NCBI GenBank assembly: GCA_036794765.1
Contig: DAIRGB010000033.1
Location: 1-13,169 of the forward strand
Reading direction: 5' to 3'
Length of the DNA: 13,169 nt
Origin: DAIRGB01 sp036794765
GTDB taxonomy: Bacteria; Patescibacteriota; JAHJAL01
A program made the position numbers and the translations under genes. Shown piece by piece: positions 6,685-13,169 of the stretch (the stretch's first letter is position 1; each line of letters begins with the position of its first letter). The notes under the pieces were generated by a model. That model worked only from the letters and a program-made list of their open reading frames with translations, had not been told where the DNA came from and ran no database searches.

Positions 6685-6831
6685 GTGTCATCCTGGAACT
6701 GAAAGCCCTACCGGGCGTTTCAATATCCAGGATCCAGAAAAAAAGTTAGGGGAGACAGGCAAGTATTAAAAATTAATATGGTGTGGATCCTGGATATTGG
6801 AGCGGATTACCTTCCAGTTCCAGGATGACAC
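6685..6831. repeat. Nested inverted repeat, REP/BIME- or MITE-like
   Basis: Two arms of about 50 bases (6685-6736 and 6784-6831) face each other across a 47-base AT-rich centre. The outer 17 bases (GTGTCATCCTGGAACTG) and inner 16 bases (CAATATCCAGGATCCA) match perfectly between arms; the middle differs. Each arm is also a hairpin by itself, with an 8-base stem ATCCTGGA/TCCAGGAT, and the left arm holds a further small GCCC/GGGC palindrome. Two palindromic units in opposite orientation is the layout of bacterial REP pairs. There is no transposase gene. The flanks 6672-6684 and 6832-6870 hold no gene. Confidence 0.85.
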
Positions 6832-6852
6832 AGTACTTAATCTGGTTATAAT
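6825..6852 (+). promoter_or_regulatory. Candidate promoter for ligase copy 2, -35 box inside the repeat end
   Basis: ATGACA (6825-6830, five of six matches to TTGACA) is followed after 16 bases by a perfect TATAAT (6847-6852). Transcription would begin near 6859, only about 12 bases before the TTG start at 6871. The -35 box is the terminal GGATGACAC of the inverted repeat. Confidence 0.5.
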
Positions 6853-6870
6853 TAGAAATTAGAAATTTTC

Positions 6871-8271
6871 TTGAAAACTTGGATATTAAATAAATATAGT
6901 GTTGTGTATTTATCGGCCGGATTTGGCTTACTGCTTTTGTATGCTTTTTTGTCAGCAATTGATATCAAGTTGGCGATGGGAGTGATGGGTGGGGGGATAT
7001 TATTTTTTCTGTTTTGGTTGGATATACGTTGGGGTTTGGTAGTTTTATTGTTGTCGGTGTTGTCCGGTCAGATAATTCGTTTTAGTTTCGGTTCGGCGGC
7101 GATTTTGCCTTCGGATGGGGTGATGGTGGTTTTGTTGTTGGTTTGGGTTTTAAAAATGTTGGCTGAAAAGAAAAAATTTGTATTCGATGTTACTATCGTT
7201 TCTTTGTTGTTTTTTTGGTTGGTGAGTTTGGTGATAAATTTGGTGATTGTTGAAAGATATGCCATTGATGAGCAGAAAACGATTTGGATGTATTGGTTTA
7301 GATTGGTAATATATTCTACTTGTTTGCCTATAACCATGAATATTACCAGTTGGTATGTTGAGCAAAAAAAGTATTTCAAATGGTTTATATGCTTGGGTTT
7401 GGCATTTTTGCTGTTGGGTTTTGTGCAGTTGGTTGTGTTGCCCGATATCAGTTTTTTGACTGATTATGGTTGGGATCCCCATCAGGGGAGATTGCTTTCA
7501 ACTTTTTTGGATCCAAATTTCGCGGGGGCGTTTTTGATAATTTGTTTTGCGGTGAGTTTTAGTATGTATTTCGGACAAGTCAAATGGAATAAGCAGAAAT
7601 TATGGTGGATAGTATTGAGTGGATTATTTCTGGGTGGAATTGTTTTAACCTTGTCTCGTAGTGCTTTGGTTGCTTTGGTTTTTGTATTTGGTTGGTTAGC
7701 GTGGTGGTGGGATAAAAGATTATTATTGTTTGGTTTATTTGCTTCTATTACTTTATTGATCAATGATCAGAGGTTGATGCAACGGGTGGTGGGGATAGTG
7801 GAATTTGATGAGACAGCGATGTTGAGATTGCAGTCCTGGAATGATAGTTGGCAGATTGTACAGGATAATTTTTGGACGGGGATTGGGTATAATGCTTTGT
7901 CATTTGAGCAATTTCACCGGGGCATAATTACTGATATCAATGTTCATTCGGCCGGTGGATCGGACAGCAGTTATTTGACGATTTGGACGACTTTGGGATT
8001 GGTTGGACTGTTTTTTTGGCTTTTGATTTTTGTTTTTTTCGTGTCTCGATCAGTAATAATGTATTGGCGGGAGAAGAAAGATCAAAATCGAAAATTTATA
8101 ATTTTGGGGGTTGTGTTGGCAGTGTTGGGCGTGATGATTCATGCGCAGTTTACTAATAGTATGTTATATGTTCATATTATGATTCCGATTTGGTTTTTGA
8201 TGGGAATAGTGCTGGGGGGAGGGGGGGTGATAAAACTTAACAAACCTAGCAAACATTTCAAACACTTATAA
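6871..8271 (+). CDS. O-antigen ligase/polymerase-like membrane protein, copy 2
   Basis: This 466-residue polytopic protein has about 11-12 helices. Family marks are GRLLSTFLDPNFAG (206-219), LTLSRSALVAL (259-269), SWQIVQDNFWTGIGYNAL (about 326-343) and a large outer loop carrying HSAGGSDSSYLTIW (359-372), whose His359 takes the place of the donor-binding His. The DSSYLT element is more like exopolysaccharide polymerases than WaaL ligases, so a polymerase role is favoured by inference. The TTG at 6871 is the first start after an in-frame stop; a GTG at 6904 is the alternative, and no Shine-Dalgarno site precedes either. The C-terminus (KLNKPSKHFKHL) and stop codon are encoded by a short-period repeat tract like that after copy 1. 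Confidence 0.83.
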   Translation: MKTWILNKYSVVYLSAGFGLLLLYAFLSAIDIKLAMGVMGGGILFFLFWLDIRWGLVVLLLSVLSGQIIRFSFGSAAILPSDGVMVVLLLVWVLKMLAEKKKFVFDVTIVSLLFFWLVSLVINLVIVERYAIDEQKTIWMYWFRLVIYSTCLPITMNITSWYVEQKKYFKWFICLGLAFLLLGFVQLVVLPDISFLTDYGWDPHQGRLLSTFLDPNFAGAFLIICFAVSFSMYFGQVKWNKQKLWWIVLSGLFLGGIVLTLSRSALVALVFVFGWLAWWWDKRLLLFGLFASITLLINDQRLMQRVVGIVEFDETAMLRLQSWNDSWQIVQDNFWTGIGYNALSFEQFHRGIITDINVHSAGGSDSSYLTIWTTLGLVGLFFWLLIFVFFVSRSVIMYWREKKDQNRKFIILGVVLAVLGVMIHAQFTNSMLYVHIMIPIWFLMGIVLGGGGVIKLNKPSKHFKHL

Positions 8272-8333
8272 ACTGGATAAATGATATAAATTGAATGATA
8301 AAAATTTTTTAAGATTAAGAAAATGATTATTTG
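8231..8333 (+). repeat. Short-period AT-rich repeat tract at the 3' end of ligase copy 2
   Basis: Units of 9-10 bases (CTTAACAAAC, CTAGCAAACA, TTTCAAACA, CTTATAAACT) run from 8235 to 8273, spanning the last codons and the stop of the gene. AAATGATTATTTG at 8321-8333 repeats the sequence at 2039-2051 exactly. Just downstream, TTGGTTATT units recur three times (8331-8361). The 117-base gap to the next gene holds only these repeats. Confidence 0.6.
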
Positions 8334-8376
8334 GTTATTGGTTATTATTTTTTTGGTTATTAATTAACTATTGGCG

Positions 8377-8383
8377 AAGGAGG
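8377..8383 (+). promoter_or_regulatory. Strong ribosome binding site AAGGAGG that decides the start of ligase copy 3
   Basis: AAGGAGG lies 5 bases before an in-frame TTG at 8389. A TTG at 8371 extends the frame but would put this near-perfect Shine-Dalgarno site inside the coding region. Confidence 0.65.
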
Positions 8384-8388
8384 ATTTG

Positions 8389-9609
8389 TTGTGGGCAGTT
8401 GGTTGGTTGATATTTATGGCTCCGTCTTATATTGTAAGATTAAATTTTTTTGGGATTCCGACCAATGCGTTGGAGTTGGGAATTTATGTAGTGTTTTTGG
8501 TTTGGATAATTAGAATAATCAGAGGTAAGAGCAGTTTTCGCTGGAGAAAATTTTATTGGTTGCCTTTGATTTTGCTTTTTGTAGCTTTGTTATCGATAGT
8601 TTTGGTTGCTGATGATCGAAAAATGTCGTTGGGTCTTTGGAAAGGATGGATTTTTGATCCGATTTTGATTTTTTTGATTGTTAGTCATGAATTTAGCAAG
8701 TTGGTCCAGATTTCGTGGATAAAAAGTGGATTTTTGTTTTTGGTAGGAATGTTGGGAACAATCGGAATATGGCAATGGTTAACAGGAAATATTGATACGG
8801 TGGATGGCCGTTTGGCGGTGTTTTTCACTTCGGCCAATTATTTGGCAATGTTGTTGGCTTCAGGTTTAAGTTTTTTATTGGCTGGTTTTTTATTGGAAAA
8901 AAAGAGAAAATGGTGGGAAATAATTTTTTTGGTTTTGGGGCTTTGGGCTTTGATCGCTTCCGGTTCATTTATTAGTGTTTTTGCTTTAGTGTTGACAGTG
9001 GGTTGGATGGTTTTGGCGGGATGGCAAAAAAAGGGAAACGTAATATTGTGGGTGATATTTGGTTGTGTCTTAGTGGCGGCGATATTTTTTGGAACTCAAA
9101 TCGGCTCAGAAAGAATGTCAAATATGTTGGATTTTAACAAAAGATCTTCAGTGACAGTTCGGATGCAGGTTTGGCAGACGGCGTGGGCAATGGTGGCAGA
9201 AAATCCCGTTATTGGTATTGGTTTGGGAAATTTTGAGAAAAAATATATTGAGTATTTACCGAAAGTAGTTGCCAATCCTTTGGAATGGCGGATGCTGCAT
9301 GCCCATAATTTTTGGCTACAAACTTGGCTGACTATGTCAATCTTTGGTTTATTGGTGTTTTTGATGATAGTTGTTTATAGTTGGTGGTTGGGAATGAGAA
9401 CAATAAAAAGGCTAGAAAAACAATTTTGGGTAATCTATGGGTTAATGGGATATTTATTGTCGTTTGTTTTAGTTGGTTTGTTGGATACTCCTTATTATAA
9501 AAATGATTTTTCGTTGATCTTTTGGATAATGATTGGTTTGTTGGTAGTATTGACAAAAATTTTACAGAAAGAAAAAAGTTATTTGAAAAAAATGGGGAAA
9601 AAAATATGA
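8389..9609 (+). CDS. O-antigen ligase/polymerase-like membrane protein, copy 3
   Basis: With the TTG at 8389 it has 406 residues (412 from TTG 8371) and about 11 helices. Recognisable elements are GRLAVFFTSANYLAM (140-154), RMQVWQTAWAMV (about 258-269), GIGLGNFEKKYIEYLP (276-291) and LHAHNFWLQTWLTMSIFG (303-320), the His-containing outer-loop motif of WaaL/PglL-type enzymes. Unlike copies 1 and 2, the SRG/SRS motif is replaced by ASGSF (190-194), so the usual Arg is absent. The stop overlaps the next start by four bases (ATGA), so it is translationally coupled to glycosyltransferase B and the pair probably work on the same glycan. Whether it is a ligase, a polymerase or a protein O-glycosyltransferase is undecided. 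Confidence 0.85.
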   Translation: MWAVGWLIFMAPSYIVRLNFFGIPTNALELGIYVVFLVWIIRIIRGKSSFRWRKFYWLPLILLFVALLSIVLVADDRKMSLGLWKGWIFDPILIFLIVSHEFSKLVQISWIKSGFLFLVGMLGTIGIWQWLTGNIDTVDGRLAVFFTSANYLAMLLASGLSFLLAGFLLEKKRKWWEIIFLVLGLWALIASGSFISVFALVLTVGWMVLAGWQKKGNVILWVIFGCVLVAAIFFGTQIGSERMSNMLDFNKRSSVTVRMQVWQTAWAMVAENPVIGIGLGNFEKKYIEYLPKVVANPLEWRMLHAHNFWLQTWLTMSIFGLLVFLMIVVYSWWLGMRTIKRLEKQFWVIYGLMGYLLSFVLVGLLDTPYYKNDFSLIFWIMIGLLVVLTKILQKEKSYLKKMGKKI

Positions 9610-10721
9610 AAATTGCCATTGATGCAAGGTTTATCAGTAATGGCTCTGGTCTGGGACGTTACGCATACAAATTATTGGAGTTTTTGTTGAGGTTGGATAA
9701 CAAAAATGAATATATAATTATTGTTTATAAGGGTGAAGAGAAGTTTGTTGATTATAAATATGGAAAATATCAGGTGCTTGGAGTTGATTTCCAACATTAT
9801 TCGGTGGCGGAGCAATGGGGATATTGGAAATTTTTAAACAGTTTGAAATGTGATTTGGTACATTTTACCAACTTTAATCATCCTATACTTTATCGTGGAA
9901 AGTTTGTGGTTACAATTCATGACTTAACGTTGATGTTTTACCCGGGCAGAGTGAGGAGAAAATGGATTTCGGAGTTTGGCTATAAATTGGTTATGAAAAG
10001 TGCGGTCTTGAATTCGGCGAAGATTATTGCAATTTCAGAATTTACCAAAAGAGATATCTTAAAATATTTTGGTGGACGGAAAAACAAAATGGAAGTGATA
10101 TATGAAGCTGCCAATGAAAAGTTTGAGCAGATAAAAAATTTGTCCAAGATAGCACGAACAAAGGAAAAATATCACATTTCCAAACCTTATTATTTGTACA
10201 CTGGTCAGTGGCGGGTGCATAAAAATCTGGTGCGATTGATTGAGTCGTTTTCCATGGTTAAAGATCAGAATCATGATACTCAGTTGGTTTTGGTTGGCAA
10301 AGAGGACCCACGTTATCCAGAAGTAAGGGAATCGATCTCCAAATCCAAGTACAAAAATGATATTATAATAACTGGATTTATTGCTGATGAAGATTTGTCT
10401 TCATTGTATAGTGGTGCGATTAGTTTTGTTTTTCCTTCGCTGTATGAGGGTATTGGTTTGCCGCCTTTGGAGGCGATGCGTTGTGGAATACCGGTAATAT
10501 CTTCTGATGCTTCTTGTATGCCGGAGATTTTGGAAGAGGCGGTGTTATATTTTGATCCTTATGATCTGCAGGAAATTTCGGAGGCGATGATCAGAGTGTT
10601 TCGGGAGGAAAAATTGCGGGAAGACTTGATCAAAAAAGGTTTTCGGCAAGTTGAAAAATATTCATGGGAGAAGATGGCGGCGGAAACTTTGGTTGTATAT
10701 AATAGTATTTTGGGTAGCTAG
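9606..10721 (+). CDS. GT4 family glycosyltransferase B
   Basis: This 371-residue GT-B fold transferase is full length. The start is the ATG at 9606, which overlaps the upstream stop as ATGA; the frame is open further upstream, but that region lies inside the previous gene. Motifs in order: MKIAIDARFI and a glycine-rich GSGLGRYAYKLL (13-24), TIHDLTLMFYPGR (103-115), IAISEFTKRDILKYF (141-155), YLYTGQWRVHKNLVRLI (196-212) and the donor-binding FPSLYEGIGLPPLEAM (276-291) with E281 and E289. It resembles mannosyl- and related transferases of surface-glycan clusters. It differs from transferase A in lacking a long linker insertion. It probably adds a sugar to the lipid-linked glycan on the cytoplasmic face; the sugar is unknown. 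A 74-base gap separates it from hppA. Confidence 0.9.
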   Translation: MKIAIDARFISNGSGLGRYAYKLLEFLLRLDNKNEYIIIVYKGEEKFVDYKYGKYQVLGVDFQHYSVAEQWGYWKFLNSLKCDLVHFTNFNHPILYRGKFVVTIHDLTLMFYPGRVRRKWISEFGYKLVMKSAVLNSAKIIAISEFTKRDILKYFGGRKNKMEVIYEAANEKFEQIKNLSKIARTKEKYHISKPYYLYTGQWRVHKNLVRLIESFSMVKDQNHDTQLVLVGKEDPRYPEVRESISKSKYKNDIIITGFIADEDLSSLYSGAISFVFPSLYEGIGLPPLEAMRCGIPVISSDASCMPEILEEAVLYFDPYDLQEISEAMIRVFREEKLREDLIKKGFRQVEKYSWEKMAAETLVVYNSILGS

Positions 10722-10763
10722 AGTTTGGAAGTAATTTAAATATATCGGATGCGAAAATTTTAG

Positions 10764-10769
10764 TATAAA
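10764..10769 (+). promoter_or_regulatory. Weak candidate -10 element upstream of hppA
   Basis: TATAAA at 10764-10769 in the gap before hppA resembles a -10 box, about 30 bases before the gene. No convincing -35 box is present at 16-18 bases upstream. It is listed only because hppA is functionally distinct from the glycan genes and probably has its own promoter. Confidence 0.25.
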
Positions 10770-10787
10770 TATTTCATTAATTTATTT

Positions 10788-10793
10788 GAGGAG
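10788..10793 (+). promoter_or_regulatory. Ribosome binding site GAGGAG of hppA
   Basis: GAGGAG lies 8 bases before the ATG at 10802 but only 2 bases before the ATG at 10796, so the downstream ATG is the better start. Confidence 0.6.
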
Positions 10794-10801
10794 AAATGAG
10801 T

Positions 10802-12844
10802 ATGGAATTGGCAAACACTCTTTTGACGGCATCGATTGGAATAGCGGTTCTGGCCGTTATATGGGGATTGATTCTGGTTTATCGAATTGTCAAGATGCCG
10901 GCAGGAAATGAAAAAATGCAGGAGATCGCCAAAGCAATTCAGGTTGGAGCAAATGCTTATATGAAGCGTCAATATACTTGGGTAGCGGTGGTAGCAGTGG
11001 TGTTGTTTTTGTTGTTGTATTTTTTGATGAAAGACGCCAATATTGCGATAGGATTTTTGGTGGGAGCGTTTTTGTCTGCCTTGACTGGTTATATCGGCAT
11101 GAGCGTGTCGGTGAGGGCCAATGTGCGTACTGCTGAAGCAGCTAAGAGTGGTTTGGCCAAGGCTTTGGATGTAGCTTTTAGCGGAGGTACGGTGACTGGT
11201 TTATTGGTGGTTGGTTTGAGTTTGTTGGGAGTGGCTGGATATTATTTTTTGACTGGAGCCGATGCAGAGGCAGTTGATGGTTTGGTTGGTTTGGGTTTTG
11301 GCGGAAGTTTAATTTCGGTTTTCGGTCGTTTGGGCGGAGGTATTTTTACCAAGGGTGCGGATGTAGGAGCGGATTTGGTTGGTAAAGTGGAAGCGGGTAT
11401 TCCGGAAGATGATCCGAGAAATCCGGCGGTGATTGCCGACAATGTGGGTGACAATGTAGGTGATTGCGCGGGTATGGCGGCGGATTTATTTGAGACGTAT
11501 GCGGTGACGGCGGTGTCGGCGATGTTGTTGGCCAGAATTGCTTTTAATGAAAATCCCAATGCTTTGGTTTTACCTTTGGCCATGGGAGCAATTTCAATTT
11601 TGGGTTCGATAGTAGGTACTTTTTTTGTTCGATTGGGAAAAGATAAAAAAATTATGAGTGCTTTATATACCGGTTTGATCGTAGCGGGATTGACTAGTGC
11701 GGTTGGTTTCTTTGTTTTGATGTATTATTTAATGAGTAACAACGGGGTTTATTCTTATACCAATTTATTTATAATCTCTTTGATTGGCTTATTGGTTACT
11801 GGATTGATCGTGTGGATTACCGAGTATTATACCGCCAAGAATTTTAGTCCGGTGCAGAGAATTGCCAAATCTTCTACCAGTGGTCATGCAACAAATATTA
11901 TTACTGGTTTAGCGGTGGGAATGGAAGCAACGGTTTTGCCGGCCTTAGTGATTGTGGCAGCAATTGCTTTCAGTTATTATTTGGCAGGTATATATGGTGT
12001 GGCTATTTGCGCGATGTCAATGTTGTCGATGGCAGGAATTGTGGTGGCGATTGATGCTTATGGTCCGATTACTGATAATGCCGGGGGTATTGCCGAAATG
12101 TCCAATTTGGGTCCGGAGATCAGAGAAGTGACAGATAATTTGGATGCTGTTGGTAACACTACCAAGGCGGTAACAAAAGGATATGCGATTGGATCGGCAG
12201 CGTTGGCGACAGTTGTTTTGTTCGGAGCTTATGCTGATGAAGTAGAAAGTAGGTTGGGCGGAGTGGTTAAATTTATGATTAGTGACCCTTATGTAATTAT
12301 TGGTTTGCTTATTGGTGGATTTATTCCGTTTTTGTTTGCATCTTGGAGTATGGAAGCGGTAGGTAAAGCGGGCATGAAAGTGGTGGAAGAGGTTCGAAGA
12401 CAGTTTAAACAGATAAAAGGATTGATGGAAGGTACTGCCAAACCTGATTATGCCAAAGCTGTTGATATTGTTACCAATGAAGCAATTTATCAGATGATTT
12501 GGCCGGCAATGTTGCCGGTAGTGATTCCGGTCTTGATCGTAATAATCGGATTGTTTTTGAAGTCAGGTCAGGGAGCATCAATTTTGGGCGGCGTATTGGT
12601 CGGAAGTATCGTTACTGGTTTTTATTTGGCAATATCTATGACGACAAGCGGAGCAGCCTGGGACAATGCAAAAAAATATATTGAGGAAGGAGAATATGGT
12701 GGTAAGGGTTCAGATGCACACGCGGCGGCGGTAACAGGTGATACTGTGGGCGATCCGTATAAAGATACAGCTGGTCCGGCAATCAACCCAATGATTAAGA
12801 TTTTGAATATTGTGGCAATCTTGTTGGTGAAGTTTTTGAAGTAG
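10802..12844 (+). CDS. hppA: Membrane-bound proton-translocating pyrophosphatase, K+-independent type
   Basis: This 680-residue protein hydrolyses pyrophosphate and pumps ions out across the membrane; its length and about 16 helices match the family. The substrate-binding signatures are intact: DVGADLVGKVEAGIPEDDP (187-205), DNVGDNVGDCAGMAADLFE (213-231), ITDNAGGIAEM (423-433) and GDTVGDPYKDTAGP (646-659). In GNTTKA (451-456) the residue at the K+-site position is Lys455; members that need K+ have Ala there. This places it with the K+-independent H+-pumping class, by established family rules. Glu231 in LFETY is the gate glutamate in its usual position. ATG 10796 would add two residues. The enzyme also removes pyrophosphate released during nucleotide-sugar and polymer synthesis, but it is probably a housekeeping gene rather than part of the glycan locus. 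Confidence 0.97.
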   Translation: MELANTLLTASIGIAVLAVIWGLILVYRIVKMPAGNEKMQEIAKAIQVGANAYMKRQYTWVAVVAVVLFLLLYFLMKDANIAIGFLVGAFLSALTGYIGMSVSVRANVRTAEAAKSGLAKALDVAFSGGTVTGLLVVGLSLLGVAGYYFLTGADAEAVDGLVGLGFGGSLISVFGRLGGGIFTKGADVGADLVGKVEAGIPEDDPRNPAVIADNVGDNVGDCAGMAADLFETYAVTAVSAMLLARIAFNENPNALVLPLAMGAISILGSIVGTFFVRLGKDKKIMSALYTGLIVAGLTSAVGFFVLMYYLMSNNGVYSYTNLFIISLIGLLVTGLIVWITEYYTAKNFSPVQRIAKSSTSGHATNIITGLAVGMEATVLPALVIVAAIAFSYYLAGIYGVAICAMSMLSMAGIVVAIDAYGPITDNAGGIAEMSNLGPEIREVTDNLDAVGNTTKAVTKGYAIGSAALATVVLFGAYADEVESRLGGVVKFMISDPYVIIGLLIGGFIPFLFASWSMEAVGKAGMKVVEEVRRQFKQIKGLMEGTAKPDYAKAVDIVTNEAIYQMIWPAMLPVVIPVLIVIIGLFLKSGQGASILGGVLVGSIVTGFYLAISMTTSGAAWDNAKKYIEEGEYGGKGSDAHAAAVTGDTVGDPYKDTAGPAINPMIKILNIVAILLVKFLK

Positions 12845-12877
12845 TTGAAGAAAATATTTTTTTGGTTATTTCTTTCC

Positions 12878-12916
12878 AAATAGCGTCTTAATAAAATAAG
12901 GCGCTATTTTTGTATT
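12878..12916 (+). terminator. Rho-independent terminator after hppA
   Basis: AAATAGCGTCTTA (12878-12890) pairs with TAAGGCGCTATTT (12897-12909) over 13 positions with a single T-G wobble, around a 6-base loop ATAAAA. A T-rich run follows. It starts 33 bases after the hppA stop and ends the hppA transcript. It is the only clear intrinsic terminator in the window. Confidence 0.92.
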
Positions 12917-12964
12917 TTATTTATGGTGTTTTTTTGTTATTTTTAGGATAGATAAAAAAATACC

Positions 12965-13108
12965 ATGAAGAAAAAAGTAAAAAAAGAACAGTCGAAAAAT
13001 AAAGTGGAGAAGAGTGACAAAAAGCCAAAAAAGATTATCCAGTCTTCATTTATAAAGAGATATGGCCGATGGTTAATATTGTTGTTGGCTATTTCAGTTG
13101 TTGATTGA
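12965..13108 (+). CDS. N-terminal fragment of a Lys-rich membrane protein, broken at the window end
   Basis: I do not recognise it. From ATG 12965 it reads 47 residues: a very basic head (MKKKVKKEQSKNKVEKSDKK, about 40% Lys) followed by RYGRWLILLLAISVV, the start of a membrane helix, then a TGA at 13106-13108. The helix is cut short exactly where base composition jumps to high GC, so the stop is most likely not the natural end. The intact gene presumably encodes a protein with a cytoplasmic basic tail and at least one membrane helix. It lies 56 bases downstream of the hppA hairpin and no good Shine-Dalgarno site precedes it. Confidence 0.5.
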   Translation: MKKKVKKEQSKNKVEKSDKKPKKIIQSSFIKRYGRWLILLLAISVVD

Positions 13109-13169
13109 TGCGCTGCTCAACCGGCCAGCCTTCGCGATCTACCTGGCGCTCTACGCCAAGGGCCAGCCC
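13107..13169 (+). other. Foreign high-GC segment, probable chimeric join
   Basis: 43 of 63 bases are G or C (about 68%), while the rest of the window is around 40% or lower. Read from 13107 the frame is open to the end (DALLNRPAFAIYLALY and on), and 19 of 21 third codon positions are G or C, as in coding DNA of a high-GC bacterium. The codon choice (CTG, CTC, GCG, GCC, AAC, TAC) is the opposite of that used by the neighbouring genes. The segment is probably an assembly or library artefact; a true horizontal insertion is much less likely. Confidence 0.75.

Noticed and set aside
6685..6736. Left arm of the inverted repeat as an intrinsic terminator of the first transcription unit
   Set aside because: The hairpin is not followed by a T-run on the + strand; the bases after it are A-rich. 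It might still slow transcription, but the sequence does not show a terminator.
8371..8388. TTG at 8371 as the start of ligase copy 3
   Set aside because: A near-perfect AAGGAGG lies inside this extension at the right distance from TTG 8389.
9522..9605. N-terminal extension of glycosyltransferase B upstream of 9606
   Set aside because: It lies inside the previous gene, is hydrophilic and unlike the family. The ATG at 9606 gives the canonical MKIAIDARF start and an ATGA overlap.
1..13169. Alternative genetic code with TGA as glycine (Gracilibacteria/SR1)
   Set aside because: No in-frame TGA occurs inside any real gene, glycine is coded by many GGN codons, and TGA at 9607 works as a stop in an ATGA overlap.
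1..13169. tRNA, rRNA or riboswitch genes
   Set aside because: No cloverleaf-like block, conserved rRNA segment or known riboswitch core was seen in the gaps, which are all short and AT- or repeat-rich.

Overview
The window is a gene-dense, AT-rich stretch (about 40% GC in the larger genes by sample counts, about 25% in two small membrane genes). Every gene lies on the + strand, which is strongly G/T-rich and C-poor. It has few Shine-Dalgarno sites, several TTG starts, standard TAA/TAG/TGA stops, short-period intergenic repeat tracts and a small two-helix pilin-like protein. Together these suggest an uncultured Candidate Phyla Radiation (Patescibacteria) bacterium. That placement is an inference from style; there is no rRNA or marker gene here to prove it.

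Layout: (1) 1-436 holds the possible tail of an unidentified gene and a small two-helix membrane protein that resembles TrbC/VirB2-type pilins. (2) 499-10721 is a surface-glycan locus. In order it encodes an O-antigen ligase/polymerase-like protein, an unknown AT-rich four-helix membrane protein, a Wzx-type flippase, a GT2 glycosyltransferase, a Nudix hydrolase, a GT4 glycosyltransferase, a repeat-rich gap, a second and a third ligase/polymerase-like protein, and a second GT4 glycosyltransferase. (3) 10802-12844 encodes a membrane pyrophosphatase (HppA) with the lysine typical of the K+-independent H+-pumping class, closed by a clear intrinsic terminator. (4) 12965 starts a Lys-rich membrane protein that breaks off at about 13100. 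The last ~63 bases are about 68% GC and read like coding DNA from an unrelated high-GC genome, so the end of the window is probably a chimeric join.

How the genes may work together: the three glycosyltransferases would build a lipid-linked oligosaccharide, the flippase would move it across the membrane, and the three ligase/polymerase-like enzymes would polymerise it or transfer it to acceptors outside. Three such enzymes for one flippase is unusual and suggests division of labour (polymerase, glycan ligase, protein O-glycosyltransferase). No initiating phosphoglycosyltransferase and no nucleotide-sugar synthesis gene is present, so those must lie elsewhere.

The non-coding DNA is also notable. 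A nested inverted repeat of REP/BIME type fills the gap before the second ligase and may contribute its -35 box. Related low-complexity tracts sit at the 3' ends of four genes, and repeat-like DNA seems to be embedded in frame in two coding regions.
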